A DNA stretch of 64,000 nt from Cymodocea nodosa (lineage: Eukaryota; Streptophyta; Magnoliopsida; Alismatales; Cymodoceaceae), in the NCBI GenBank assembly GCA_036874045.1, contig JAZBRI010000003.1, positions 694,501 through 758,500 of the forward strand, written 5' to 3'. The translations under genes were made by a program, and so were the position numbers. The notes under the pieces are model-generated. The model made no database searches. It saw nothing but the letters and a program-made list of their open reading frames with translations, and was not told the DNA's origin. This document shows, one piece after another, positions 1-13,256 of this stretch (position 1 is the first letter of the stretch; every line of letters begins with the position of its first letter).

Positions 1-2894
1 GATTTAGTTGGTTAACGAAAGATTTGGTTGGACCCGTCTGTAGACCTGTCAAACGTTAGGAAGAAAACGATGGAAAATAATAATAATAATAATAATAAAT
101 TTAAGTGTCTGTGTATAAAATATAAAATATAAAATATATATGTTTGTATATAAAATAGAAAATAAAAAATATATATTTTATATAATAAATATATTTATTT
201 ATTAAATAAAAATATTTAAATAATAAATAAAAATATTATAATAAATTATAAACAAGATAAATAATAATAACATTTTTCATAGATAATATAAGATAATAGA
301 GTCTTTTTTATCTATAATTTATAATTTCGATAGATAATACATTTCCCACTTTTCTATTATTGCATAGATCCAGATGGAGATCGAAAAAAGCAAAATCACT
401 CTTCAACGTAAATTCAGAAAAGACTTTTGACAAACATAAAGGTCATATGAATTATTCACTGAAACTATCAAGAACATCTTCAACCGAGGAGGGCTACTAG
501 CAAAAATACCTTTGACTGGCTGTGACGACGGCTACAATGAGGGATAGGTCGGGAGCGAGTGACGAGGTTGGGATGAGAGAGTTGCAACAAGGCTAGGGTT
601 TCTTCGCAACAAAGGGGTGCGATTGGTGAGTGCTTCTCTGCAAGCGACGAGGGGAGCGAGGAGGTGAGGGCTACAACGGGGCGAAGGCTTCTTGGCGATG
701 AGGAGTGTGATGTGGTGAGGTGCTTTTCTACAAGTGACAAGGAGAGCGACCACGGGGTGAGGGCTACAACAAGCCGACGACCGTAAGCGACGAAGGAAGT
801 GAAGGCTGCGAGCGATGCAGTTTCAATTTTGAGAGTTTTCGTCAAAATTCCATAATTTTAGGTGAGAAAAACCATGGAATTTTTGAAATGAAAGCTTTTA
901 TATGATCAAAAATGATGAAAAACTTTTCATTTTTCATTAACTATATTTTCTATTCCATGATTTTTTAAGTGCACGAACACCCTCTGAGCTTTGGCCCCAT
1001 TTTCCTCAAAGTGAATATTATGAGAGATGCATGGGGGAATCTTGTGTGGCTGTTGGGCTATTCCACTCCAATTCATGAGCTTACTTGCTTTGCAGAGAGA
1101 TGGATGATGCTATTGATAAAAAGAGGTCAATCAATGCAAGATTATTTAAAATTTGCCACCCTATCAACTTCTTGCATGTGGTACCAAGGTGAGTGAGGAA
1201 CAATTACAGAAGCAAATACTACGTACAAAATTGCTAACACGAGAGACTCACACTCCTGTTCTAGGTAACATTTGAATGGATTAAAGTATTTGAACTTTAT
1301 GAAATCTACATCTCTCCGGTTATTCCAAATAACAATCGGAAAAGACGCAGCTGACCAAGGCACCCATGATGCATCATGATGATGCGGTGGTCTTCAATTT
1401 TAAATCAACGCGTCGTCCTGTTATTACGATTGAGAGAGGAAAAAAGAAAAGAAAAAGGGAACCCATGCAGATGATTAATAACACGATGTATGTATGTTAT
1501 CAACAACAACAGACGTCGATAATATAAAAATTGCAGGCCGTACATGTCATTTCCAATGTATTTGACAGTCCCGTGTCATTTCCAAAGCTTCAAACACCGA
1601 CTGTAACAGACAGGTCCCCAATCTTCACAGCAACAGCGAATCCAATTGTTATCTCGATATCGGAAGGAGGGAGAGAATAAATTGTTTTTTTAATGACGGT
1701 GCATTATTATATTTGATTAATTAAATTATTCACCCAATCATGTAATTAGCGTTGGCATTAAAGAAAGAAATGGCCTCCATAAGACTGGAGGGCATGTGCG
1801 AAAGGCAGGCACGGAGCCGCAAGCATCCCTTGCTGCAGGCAAATCTCCCAACACAAATGTTTGTCGTAATGCCAGACTAACATATTTGATTGTTTTTGCG
1901 TATGCACGATAATCCAGGTTGCGTCTGGCGACGACAAGCTCTTTGTTTAAGTAAAGCACAGATTTCGAAAAGATCACAGCTTCTAATCCATATAAATAGT
2001 AATAACAATAAACACACAGTTGACCTTGATGTATGTATGGTATACCGTAAACAATCGAGGTCTTACCAATTTCAGCGGAACTTGTAGGATTCGAAGAATC
2101 AAATCCTAGCACGCACATCTTCTTTAGTTACCGTAATATTAAGAAATGTCGATCAACCGGCACTGGAGTAAGCGTCTTCTTTAACCTGTGTAGATTAGAA
2201 GCGTCATTGCAGGATGGACCTTGATAAATAGTCAGCATTAATTATAGATAAAAATTTTGTATAATCTCAACCACTAATTAATGGTTCAACAATGGACAGC
2301 CAACCGTTGCAGAAAGAAGAAGAAAAAAACTACACCAATTAACATGCTGTAAGTAAGGCAGGCAGGATGAATGCACCAGACAAGAATGATATTAAGCACC
2401 ACCACTAATGCGCCGAAAAAGAAAAAAAAAAGGGATTTCCACCTGCAGCAGATTGAACACATACAACATAGTGCATTGCCTAAGCCTACCGATCGATCAA
2501 AACAAGCAAGACTTGGCTGACAGACAGAGCATTCTCTTTGATGCTCCTCAAGAGACACTTGCGTTCTTTTGATACATACATGCATGCACCAGGGAGGGAT
2601 CAGTGCAGAGCAATGCATAACAGCAAAAGAAGGAGGTATACAACAGAGGGAGGCCAATGGCTATATATGTCATGATGATGGTAGGTTTTGAGAGAATCAT
2701 GCACTGGGACGTGCAATTTCTACTCATATTACCAGTGCTCATGCGTTGGTTTAATTTTTACACATAGAAATTAAAAATTTACCCCAGGTGTGGCGCAATA
2801 GTGGGGTCTCCAACAAGCTTCCAGATCTTACAGAAAAAGGAAGGAAGAACAAGAACTGCAATGGTCCTTTTTGAGTCCATCCAAGGTGGTGGTC
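1..2894. other. Intergenic flank without a recognisable gene
   Basis: No reading frame here resembles a known protein. The first 350 bases are AT-rich with a (TAA)n run near 74-98. A 90-bp tandem repeat lies at about 541-800. At 971-985 there is a sequence very like the right terminus of the Harbinger element found near 61.77 kb. The part nearest 2,894 lies just downstream of the minus-strand BELL gene and probably includes its 3' untranslated region, but no poly(A) site could be fixed. Confidence 0.5.
541..800. repeat. About 90-bp GC-rich tandem repeat, roughly three copies
   Basis: Successive units begin near 541, 631 and 721. Shared blocks include TGCTTCTCTGCAAGCGACGA (631) against TGCTTTTCTACAAGTGACAA (721), and GGTGAGGGCTACAAC at about 663 and 756. 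The third unit is incomplete and the first is the most diverged. The long minus-strand open frame over this stretch is a by-product of the repeat. Confidence 0.6.
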
Positions 2895-5800
2895 TCAACC
2901 AACAAAATCGCGCAGCAGCTGTCCGTCCATGTCGTTCCCAAAATGCCGGTCCTGCACCTCGTACCCTCCAACGACGTACGAAGCGCCGCTGCTCTCCTCA
3001 AGCCCGAATCGTCGAGCGACGTTTAAGGGGAGCGGCTCCTGAATGCATATCCCATTATTGTTCTGGTGCAGGCCCAAGGTAAGGGAGATACCAGTGTTTC
3101 CAGAGGTCGGGACGCCGCCAACACCAGCCCCCAAGCGATGTTGTTGATTGGTTTGGAAATCGTCGAACGCCATGCCGATCGGCGGCGGCGGCGGCGGCTC
3201 ATCAACGAATTCGTTGCGAAATCGCTTGGGTGGTGGGTCGTGATTCTTCTCGAGGCCAAGGCTTTGGACCGGCTGTTTGCTGTTGGGATCAGAGGAGGAG
3301 GCGGCCGGCGGCAACTGGGGATGCTGCTGCTTGCCACCGTCGTTGCTCTCGGAGTCTGGAAGTTTCCGTGACTGCTTCATCTCCAGGGAATGTATCTCTT
3401 CTACCAATGGCTTCCACAGCCTCACCCTTGCATTGATGAACCAATTCGAAACCTAACCAAACACACACATTTGCAACTTGAGGAGAGCAAAATTTGATTA
3501 AAGATATCTATCTCTATTCGACAATGTAAGATATTAAACGACTCCAATTCAAGCTTTCTGATGTACTTATACGAGTACCTGATTTCGTGATAGGCCTGTT
3601 TGTTTGGCCAACAAGTGCTTGTCCGTATCGGTGGGATACCTGAAAGAGTTCGAATGCCATGAAAAATTAACAAGGCAGCAGTAGTACATGAGCTTTTTTT
3701 TCCTGACACTAGGATTTCAGACTTACGGATGCAGGAAATGCTCGAACAGCCACGCCTTGAGAACGGCCACCGCACGCTCGGGAAGCCCTCTTTGAGGTCT
3801 CCAAACGCTCGGCTGCCCAACGTTACTCGAACCATGAGACACCCCTTGATAGCAAAGCCCACCGCCGGCGATGTGTCCCAGCCCATGCATTTCCTCCTTG
3901 GATTGACTGGCTTTCTCGGTGAAGCGAAGCTGCTCGGTTATTGCATTCTTAAGGCCACGAAAATGCTTGGTCATGGACTTGAGAGCAAAGGTCGCATATG
4001 GCGTGGCATTGCTAAGTCCGGCCACAGATTCGAATGATGTTATGACATATTGAACCTGTTGGTAGTACTGTTTGTACCTTCTATACACCTAACAAGTGAA
4101 ATCACAGAGAATGTGTTGATTGCAATGTGTAGCATGTAAAGTACAAATCCAATCACGGGAAGGCGTTTGATTTCTACAAAATCTCTTTCAAAATGCACAA
4201 AAGCGGATCATTCTCTCGTTAATACTACATGTATATGTACAGGAAATCCGAAAGCACCGCACACACACACACACACTCATAGTTGCATTGCTGGTCAAGG
4301 AGAATAGATTTACGGAGAATTCTACACAAATTAATGCAGGAAAAACCCAACATGCAGCTATTGCTAGGATTTAGATTAATCACTTCAACTGATTGATTAT
4401 ATATGTGTGTCCAACAACTGCTCACGAAGACATTAAAAAAATCAATGAATGGCCATGCGCAAAGAGATTGCTGACAAGAGAAATATGCAATGGTTGAGAG
4501 CACCCCAATCGATTTTGAATCATATGATTTATCATCAATGAATGCGGAAACCCTTCGTAAAAATGGGGTTGGTTAAATCGTAGGAGAGAAAAGCTTTTGA
4601 CTATGACACATGATTTAGATTTTGCAGGCCTTCTCCTTCCCATTTTAATGTTATCTTTGCACGTAAACAAATCATTCAAGAATCCTGGATTCATGTGGAT
4701 GACCTCATATATTTAAACTAGGATGGTGATGATTGTTGTTTTACAGAAAGAAATAACTGAGAGTGCATTCTCAGGCTTTGTTATCATGGTAAATATACAA
4801 GCATAAGTTGAAGCACATCAACCAAGAAACTTGGCAAAGGATGAATGAATGCATTTAGACGTTAAGATACAACCATCAATGAAAGGGGAAAAAGCTAATC
4901 AATCAAAGATACAACAACAACACTGTATCAGAAATCAACTTAATCTTCTATCGTCTTAAAAAGCCTACTTCAAACTCTAAGAAAAACACTACCTATAATA
5001 CCAAAAAAGAAAAACCAAAATACCATACTAGAAGGATTTAAATGGTAAAGTCAGTATTGAGGATTACAAGAAGGTTAAAAACATTCCCATCTCCCAAACA
5101 ACCAATGAAAGTAGTTGAATGTCATGGTAAGACCCAAAGTGATGTAACATAGTGGCAGGTAAATTTAATGAGCTCAACCACCCAGGTGCCTAACTACAAC
5201 TCCATGACATTTATCAGCCATGAGTTGCTGGGTCGACTGACATGAAGACCCACAAGCTTCACTGTAGTCTGGGGGTAGTCCACATGAACTGCTTCCCAGT
5301 TCTAGTTCTTCCTTACCCACATCTACCTTTTTCTTTTTCTTAGACTATGATAATTCTTGAGATCATTAAAATTTAAAAGTACCACTGCGCTTTATTCCAG
5401 ATGGACTACCCACATCTACCTTCTTGAGAAAAGGAAGCTTCAGACCTGCATTAGTCTTGGTGATCCCACTTACAGCATCCAAAGTTACTAAAGCTATGTT
5501 CCAATCACCACTCTATACCGACATAAACACATGAAACAATTTCACTCTACAAAGTTAACGATGGTAGTTATCAACATATAATAAATATATCATCGTTTTG
5601 TTTCGTGTTCAATGTCAACTACAGTATGTATGGTTACAACAAAATCAGTTTTTTTTTTTAAATCTTTGAAGTAAAAAAAAAACAGGCAGAAAGAACAGAA
5701 AAAACTTACATGGGAAACATAAAAAGAAAGGCTGATGAAAACATACATAACACAGACCCATCAATCAATCGACGCATCAATCCATCCATCAATCAATCCA

Positions 5801-6514
5801 ATAATGCGATGCGTCAGAATTGAAACTCTAATCTCTCCAAAACCCAAGAATCATCATCGACCATTACCGACAACATGAATTAAAATCCATGACAATCTAC
5901 CAATACATGGAAAAAATCAGCAGTATGGTTACCTCATCCATCATGGAGATGAGCCTGGACTTCACCCTCCCATGCTCTCTACTTCCACAGGCAAGATCAC
6001 CACCACAGCCACTTTGTTCACCAGGCCCATCCAAACCCAAGTCCGCCGACGGCGCCAGGTCGTCGGGCCGGCCGCCGACATTACAGATCTCCTCCAACAT
6101 TTGCTGCGCTGGCCTGAGGAACCTGGAGGACTTGAGCACTGCGGCATACCCGGTGAAGGGCTCCGACGGAGCCGCCGCCGCTGCCCAGGAGGAAACTCGA
6201 GGAATTCTTGCGTCAGTGGCCACCATGGGGTTGTAGGAAGCCAGCGACAAGGACACTCCTTGGTGCGGGAACAAGGAATCAAACTGGGTACCCACGGGAC
6301 CTCCTCCTCCACTGTAGTTGGAGTTGAGCAAAGATGTCGATGAAGAAGGAGGCGGCGGCAAGAAGAGAGAGGGGTTGTGATGGTGCTGCTGGAGGAAGTG
6401 TGGTGGTGGAGAGAGATCGAGCAGCTCATTTGTTGGGTACCTGAGCTTCTCCCTCCGGCTTTGCTGCGGCACATGGTAGAATGGCAATACTCCACCACCA
6501 CCATTTCCATCCAT
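2895..6514 (-). CDS. BLH9: BEL1-like homeodomain transcription factor, BLH9/PENNYWISE/BELLRINGER type
   Basis: Four coding exons (6514-5933, 4088-3727, 3639-3579, 3452-2895), all with GT-AG borders, give 520 residues. The N-terminus has the [13 protein letters not shown] motif. The SKY region is near residues 130-148 ([19 protein letters not shown]). The BELL domain is about 185-260 ([20 protein letters not shown]). The TALE homeodomain is about 298-357, with the extra PYP loop and [15 protein letters not shown]. An SLTLGL (ZIBEL) motif is near 458, and the C-terminus ends RDFVG. The 61-base third exon splitting the homeodomain is typical of BELL genes. BELL proteins act in the nucleus as heterodimers with KNOX proteins; the BLH9 group controls shoot meristem, inflorescence and floral transition, and rice relatives control rachis and abscission-zone traits. 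The N-terminal and C-terminal motifs match remembered Arabidopsis BLH9 better than other BELL proteins. The paralogue BLH8 cannot be excluded. Confidence 0.93.
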
Positions 6515-7200
6515 GTCTATTTCTCGGACAAAATCTACTCCACCTTTGAGGGTATTTTCGGATCGAACCGATCAACCACCTTCCTTAAAACTGAAGCTGA
6601 AAAAATCCACAAGCCAGTCGGTGTATGAGAGAGAGAGAGAGAGAGAGGGAGCTGGAGGAGGAGAGGGAGATTTTTTTTCTCTTTTATCTAAAACAATCAA
6701 AGACACGACCTTGATGGTGTTCCTTCGGATCGAGACCGAAAACGAAGAACTGGGTATCCTGTTTTGCGAAGAGATCTATATCGATCTCTTGATCTCCAGA
6801 ACACAAACTTCAACAATTAACACTCCATCTTGGGCCGTCTGGGGGCAGACGACGAACAAGGAACCAGACGTTGGGTTGGAGTGATAAGAGAGAGAAAGAG
6901 TCTGTGTGTGTGTGTGTGTGTGTGTGAACGAGTACTGATCAAAGTGAGAATTCCAGAGAGAGAGAGAGAGAGTCGAAGGTGGGTGGTGGGGCAAGACAAT
7001 GCTATCGGATCGATGTGGGAAGGGGTGAGATGACAATAAGGGGCAGGAGAGAAGCGTGGGGTGGACCCTCCTCCTCTTCCTCTTCCTCTTCCTCCTCCTC
7101 CTCCTCCTCTTCACCCACCACTGCTTCTTCTCAGTTACTTCTTACCTCTGCATGGAGAGATGGTGGCATGGGGAACCGGGGAAACCGGGAGTGCACCAAA
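6515..7200 (-). promoter_or_regulatory. Probable 5' leader and proximal promoter of the BELL gene, rich in microsatellites
   Basis: Upstream of the BELL start codon on the minus strand lie (GA)n at 6627-6648, (GT)n at 6903-6926, (GA)n at 6954-6973 and a TCC/TTC-rich tract at 7064-7112. No minus-strand ATG occurs for about 310 bases upstream of the start codon, which fits an unobstructed leader. GA-rich tracts are known binding sites for plant BPC/GAGA factors, which regulate homeobox genes; that they act here is inference. The transcription start and any leader intron could not be placed. Confidence 0.45.
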
Positions 7201-10200
7201 AAGGCTTCCCTTCTCTCCTCTCCTCTCCTCCGGCCCCTCTCCTTGTTGCTTCCGTGGAGCATGTGGTCACGTTCATGGTGGAGTTACCACGAGAGAATTA
7301 TATGTGGCGTGAGGAGATGGACTTTGCTCTGCTGCCGCTGGGGCCGCCGTCCACTGTCCACAACTGTTCCATCTTTTGGCTCTGTCATTGGATGCGTCTT
7401 CTTGTTCCCTATTTTACGTTTTTTTCCCGGTTCGGATTTTTTCCCCGGGTCAATCGGTTTTTTCTCTCCCTCTTTTATTTCCATTTTCTTTCCTCCCTGA
7501 TGTGATTAGGCTGTGGTTATACACATGGTGACGTGTTATTATTGCGTGCTCTCGTGGAATGATTGATGTTTTGGCTTTTTGCGTTTTGTTTTCTACAATG
7601 ATAGCATTTTTTTCACTGCTTGGAATAAAATGTTGTATCAACGTGACAGATATGGCTCATGAGCAACATCAACCTATAATTTATTAACATCATCATGGAT
7701 CTTCTTCTTCTTCTTCTTCTTCTTCCTCCTCTTTTATAATGCACCGATGAAATTTAATTCTCGAAGATAAAATATCTGATTCCCATGTAAAGCAAAAGAA
7801 AATCACGCAACAGATTAATCATTTCTATCGACAACGTCGGCCCAACTTTTATGAACATGAAAATTGATGGACGCTTACTTTTTAGTTCCCACGATGAAGA
7901 ATTAAAGATTCTCCTCGAGTAAAAATCTTGGACTTAATTTTGCATTCATAATAAATTACTTTTCAACAAAAATCTGGTAAAGCCCCATAACTTGTTCCTG
8001 TACCAATCTCTGCCTTATTTTCGACTAATTCCATTGTCTGGTTTCTTTTTAATGTCCGTCTTTACTTTAGAATCCTTGAATGGAACTCGGTAACAAAATT
8101 TTTGAACGCTAAAATAAAAATATCACCTTCATGTTCTCGTCTATTGATGATTTCTCTTTTTTTTTAATTAAAACACTTTCTCGACCGATAAAGAAATTCA
8201 ATCTAAATCAAACAATCATCCAGACAATCTACTTCGCAAAGGGGTAAGTAAACACGATAGAAGGAAAAGGAAATAATTTTTTTTTAAAAAAAAAAAAATC
8301 TTATTTTGAACACGTTGCCTTCGTTGTGGATCATAACTCATAATCGAAGTTTTATTTTTTTTAGTTTAATTGATCCCGTTATCAAAAGAAATTTACCAAC
8401 ATTACATGTTACATTTTCGTCGGTCCAACATATCCAAGTTAAATAAAAAAATTTATTTAAATATACGCTAACCGTAAACAAAGCATAAAAGATAAATAAA
8501 TAAATAACTAATAAAACTTTAAGTTACCTTTCTTGCCGTTTTCTCTGCAGACGACTTGAAAAAAAATAATAATAATAATAATAATAATAATCTAGTGATG
8601 TTTTTGTATTTCTTTAAACATACATGTGAAGTAGTAGAAGTATCCGGAAAAATCAAGTTATTACATGATCGTAAATATATTGCAGAATTTTTGTCAGAAT
8701 TAAATAAATATTAGTTATAGATCTAAAGGTTTAAAAGTTCACCAATTTTAGTTTGTAATAAAAATATCTTAATGAATAGAACTTAAATCAGGTTGAAATC
8801 TTAATACGTGAGAGATCGTATCATAGATGATGATAATAATAATAAAAAATTTAATGTAATTAGATTTAGATTCTACAAAATTATTAATTGAATAAAATCT
8901 GTAAAAGTACGACACTCTTGATCAGCTGATCGTACGTCTCTTCTTTCCGTAAAATCGACGAGAAAATCTGTAAACGTCATCGATATATACAAGACTTTGT
9001 TTTAAGGAAAAATGATGGGAGTCCGAATTTAAATAAAACAATAACGCTATTGTTACCGGGAAAGGATAAGACATATGTAATACGGTTAGTTGGGGACACA
9101 TGGAATTAAGCCGAGAAGAGTGTTCGATTCAAACATCTACAGAAAAATCAACGGTTGAGGAGTCGATGGATTTGCATATTCACTGTTGTCACCTAAACGT
9201 CTTCGTTAGAGGACTAAATTGAATATCCGCGTGAATCGTCAAGTTCAATTCAACGGAATTATCGTGACGGATATCTAACTTGCCAACCAAACCCTAATAA
9301 TTGATTACCATAAATAATAATAATAAATAACATATTATAACGATAACGATGCGCGCGCGGTTGCTTGCATTTATGACGACGTCGAAGGAGAAGAAGTCGA
9401 CATCATCCCATTAGGTGGAACTCCAACCATTTATAATTAAAAATACTGTAATAATTAATCTTCCGATTTAAATAGATTAAGTTCAAACAAATATTTATAA
9501 TAAAATATGCAATTTGTAAAATATTTTACTTTAAAATCAGTTGTCAATAAATGCATGGATTTATTATCATTATGTTTATTTATACAAAACTTTTTACACT
9601 TTACTCGGCTTATATATCTTATCGTAAATCTGTTGTAATATTATATAAAAAATTATATCTCAAAATCAATTAGAAGGCATTGTTATCTTGGTGCAAACTC
9701 CCTTCCGACATATTCCATCTACGCAAGGCTTTTCACCTGAACTCTTTCACTTATTATTAATTGACCTGACCTTAAGACGTTAAAATTAATAGATAATAAA
9801 TATATATATATATATATATTCATTTTAATAAAAATGAGAGATCTTGATCCCATGAAAAAAAAAGGCAAGAAATCTTGAACTCAATTTTCTTGTTGAACTA
9901 CTACTACACACACACACGATCTTTACCCGTCTCCAGTGGAAACAATTACTGGATTTCGAGGGGAGACTTTAAACTTCTTATTAAAGTTCTCCCACGAGAA
10001 ATACGGTGATAACCTTTAACTTCCATTTTCATTGGAAGATCGATGTAATCTCGTAGTAGATTTAACCATACTTGAGCAAGAAAATTCAACTCAAATCAAA
10101 CTGGACAGATTTTCGGTATCCTTTTCGACCGAGATTCCTCTTGTTTTCGTTTAAGGAATGTTAGAATCATCATATCAGACCGCGTTCTCCGTCATTCTTT

Positions 10201-10369
10201 GATATCAATGGCAGGAGATGAGATGTCTTATCCTTCAGATTTTACTACTCATGTGAATTGTTAAGGAGGACTTCCATAATCTCATTACTTGTATTTGGAC
10301 TTTTCTCTCCCTCTCGTGTGAATTCATTCGGTAAAAAAAATTTGCTCTCAACGTGAAACACCTCGAGTT
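7201..10369. other. AT-rich intergenic region, nothing coding seen
   Basis: Short A/T runs, (CTT)n at 7698-7728 and (TAA)n near 8566-8590 and 8828-8846 dominate. No reading frame resembles a protein and no tRNA was seen. A phrase near 9955-10005 could be a trace of a LINE endonuclease GGDFN motif, but it is too decayed to claim. Confidence 0.5.
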
Positions 10370-12250
10370 TAAAATAAAACAGTAACTTATTGAATGCTAA
10401 CAAAAATCATATTCAATTTCTTGACTGTAAGGTACTCCTCCATCTCGTTGTTATTTTTTTTGCTTTCTCTCTCCGTAAACATGATCGCAACATACCCCTT
10501 TTAGAACAAGAACACAATTGGAAGCCAACAGTTCTTGCATCCATTGGCTGTGGAAGAAGAAGGATTTTTTTAACATCTCATTCCTTCACAGGATGACTAT
10601 GAGCTAGAGCGTTTGTCTTTTTTCCAAAGGTATTGAGACATTAAAAGAGACTTGATGAACCTGACCGATCATTTCTACTCTTGTGGGTACATCAACCTAC
10701 TGAAGCCAACAAACAAACAATATTTTTACTGTCTTGATTCCAAAGAAAAGGCAAACTCGATCTCAGGCCGATTAGCTTACTCAAACAATTCTTACAAGAT
10801 TTTCGAGAAATGCATGTTTAGCTTCCAGATTTAAGTCTAGCTTTAAACGACTCCAAATCACAAATACTCAAAAAACTGTGTTTCTCAAAGAAGAAACTTC
10901 TTTGTTTCTTTACCGTCCAATAGATCCCACCCTTTCTTAAGAGTAAAAAAACTTAAAGGCCTCCTTCTAAAACTAAACACCGAAAAAACATTTGACAACA
11001 TCAATTGACCCTTTCTTTTAAACTGTTTAGGAGGACTTAGAATGAAGTAGATGATGAATGAGGATAGGCATTTCTTTAGCTCGATTTTCCTTACATATTA
11101 ATGGTGTACCCTTCCTTACTAGTTATCTCAAAATTTTCAATGGCCTCCTTTCAAGATAGATAGCCTAATTTTTCTGGCCAAGGAAAACAACACTGTCAAG
11201 GGGGTACCTTACAACAACCATGTAGACCTAAGGTTAATGCGGGGTTTAGGCACACTTAATCTGAAAATCCTCCTCCCTCTTGCCCTCAAGGGTAAACCTG
11301 TATGAAACCCTATGATCGATAAAAACTCTCTTCAGATTCCCATTAGCATTAGAGCTGTTTTCTTGAGAGATAATGATTGTAGCTCTCTACTTATAATTAT
11401 TCTAAAACTAGCCCCTCCTCGTTAATAAGTAGTATATATGTAAAAGATGTCTGTCCTCTCATATCTACATTTTGCTACTTTCAACTTTTGAGTGATGGGA
11501 AATCAACTTTTTCTTGGCATAATCCTTGGTGTAACCACCAACCTGTTGGATTCTTTTTCCTAAGTTGCTTCAGCACATAAATGGTCCAAAAATCTCAATG
11601 CCTAGAGCAAAAAACTCGATCCGATTTTAAAAGAAAACCTACTTTAAAATCTAATACATCGAAATGACACAACAATGCAACTTTTAGCATCCTTATTATT
11701 TTAGATAATATAAACCTTTCTAGCAACCCTGACATGATTTCATGAAACATAATGGCTTATATGCAGACAAACTCTTGCCATAAGATGATTATTGACAGAT
11801 AGTGATCTACGTTTCAATCACTTCAACAGTATCTGAAAGGTAGAAGCAGCACTTAAGACTAAAATACTTGTTTGAGTTTGCTTTCAAGATAAGCTTCTCT
11901 TAAAAGAGAATCTAATGAAAATGAAAAATGACTGATTGGGAAATGCTCTTTGCTTAAAATACAATAAGCACATTTTCGTGGATTACTTTATTTCTAATTT
12001 CATTCCGTCTTTTATTAACTTCCTTACTTTTATATTCAATTTCAACTCCCAAGTTTGTTTTTTGGCTTCTTAGCATTCTTTTATTTATGGTTCTTATCTG
12101 GAATCATTGGATTAATAAAAATTGTGATTCTTTTGGTCGCATTTCTTTGAATATATATTAGCTCCATATTCGCCAAGGTGATTAACAAACACCTTTTAAT
12201 TTTGGTTAGAAAATTCAAAAGCTAATGTATGGCAACAGAATATTAAAAGA
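10370..12250 (+). mobile_element. Decayed plant LINE (L1-type non-LTR retrotransposon), partial
   Basis: In three forward frames broken by shifts and stops, pieces occur in the order of a plant LINE ORF2. Near 10545 there is a GRRRIFLTS-like segment, where families have NGRRRRNFI. Near 10730-10815 a segment resembles the family's PKKENPxSxxDFRPISL...YKIxxKC stretch. Near 10962-11010 LLLKLNTEKTFDNIN matches the reverse-transcriptase LKLDxEKAFDxVxW motif. LHINGVP follows near 11090. GLGTLNLKILLPLALKGK near 11240-11295 matches the GGLGIRxLxLxNxALLxKW region, and SDGKSTFSWHNPWC near 11492 matches the GDGxSxxFWxDxW box. The endonuclease end and poly(A) tail were not found, so both borders are approximate. 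The copy cannot encode a working protein. Confidence 0.8.
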
Positions 12251-12565
12251 TGACCAATGGTTATATTAAAAATTCTACTTTCAATCGAAACACCTCCGTC
12301 ATTGAGAGGCGAGAAGATACCAAAGAAGAAGGCGACGTGAAGTATCTAACTAACTCTTCTTCAGTTTGCCTTCTGTTTGAATATATTGTGTTGTTTGCAA
12401 TTATTAATTTTGAATTTAAATTCCTCGGTTATGATTCGGAAGTATTTATTTTGTTTTGATCTCAACCAAATCTCATTAAAAAAAAGAAAAGAAAGGAAAA
12501 TGGTTGTGATCTCGATTTCAAACCAAAAAAATAGGATGGACGGTTGTTGGAGAGATCTGACTAAG

Positions 12566-13256
12566 CTTGACCCAACTTCATCAATCAGTGTCACACCAAC
12601 ATCAGGGAAGGAGGAGGAGGAGGAGGAGGAGGAGGAGGAGGAGGTTCCAGCGCACAGAAAAAGAAAATGAAAAGACGGATCAGAGGAAGGAACCTGATCG
12701 TCGTATCATTATTATCATCTATCGTCACAGGTCTACGGCCATGAACCCCCCCCCCACCCCCCACGTAGAGCTTCGTATCAGAATCAGGAGTTCGGTGGCA
12801 GGCGGAGGAGGAGGAGGAGGAAGAGAGGTGGTGGTAGAATTTTATCCGTTCAGGGAAGAAGGGGGCCTGAGCACGGCATCCGCCTCCGACTCGAGTGGCA
12901 AAGGAATACCAGCAGAATGAATAGAATACTCCTGTACCAGCTACTTGACGACGCTGTACCGTAGCATTTGGGAGCCCCCGCACCTGATCCGGCGGTCCCA
13001 TGGGGTAAGCTTGGAAGGTTACATCGATGCCGACCAGTACGTTCCGTCCATGTGTCGACGTCTGACGACAGTGAATGTGACGAGCACGGCGCAGTGTGCA
13101 GCCGGGTTTGAGGGGGGCGGTGGTGGTGGTGGTGACGGTGAGGGAAGAAGAGGAAGACGACGACGAGTAATAAATAATAAAAAAAGAGAGGAGGAGGTGA
13201 CATGGGTTTTGGTTTTATTAGCATTACTAGTGTGCATTAATTTTGTATTAAATTAA
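12566..13256. other. GC-rich island with unresolved open frames on both strands
   Basis: This islet of about 0.7 kb stands out in AT-rich surroundings. It begins with a (GGA)n tract at about 12606-12643. On the plus strand a frame covers 12945-13256, and a consensus-like donor GGGTAAGC lies near 12998. On the minus strand, frames between 13237 and 12591 are also open. None resembles a family I recognise, and much of the low-complexity coding (poly-E, poly-P, poly-G) comes from triplet repeats. It could be a broken gene, a small exon of an unrecognised gene, or a regulatory island. Confidence 0.3.

Noticed and set aside
480-845. 121-residue minus-strand open frame
   Set aside because: It lies over the 90-bp tandem repeat; its repeated peptide pattern follows from the DNA repeat and no family is recognised.
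6979-7505. Overlapping plus-strand open frames rich in Ser, Pro or Leu
   Set aside because: They are produced by the TCC/TTC repeat upstream of the BELL gene and exist in all three frames, which argues against coding.
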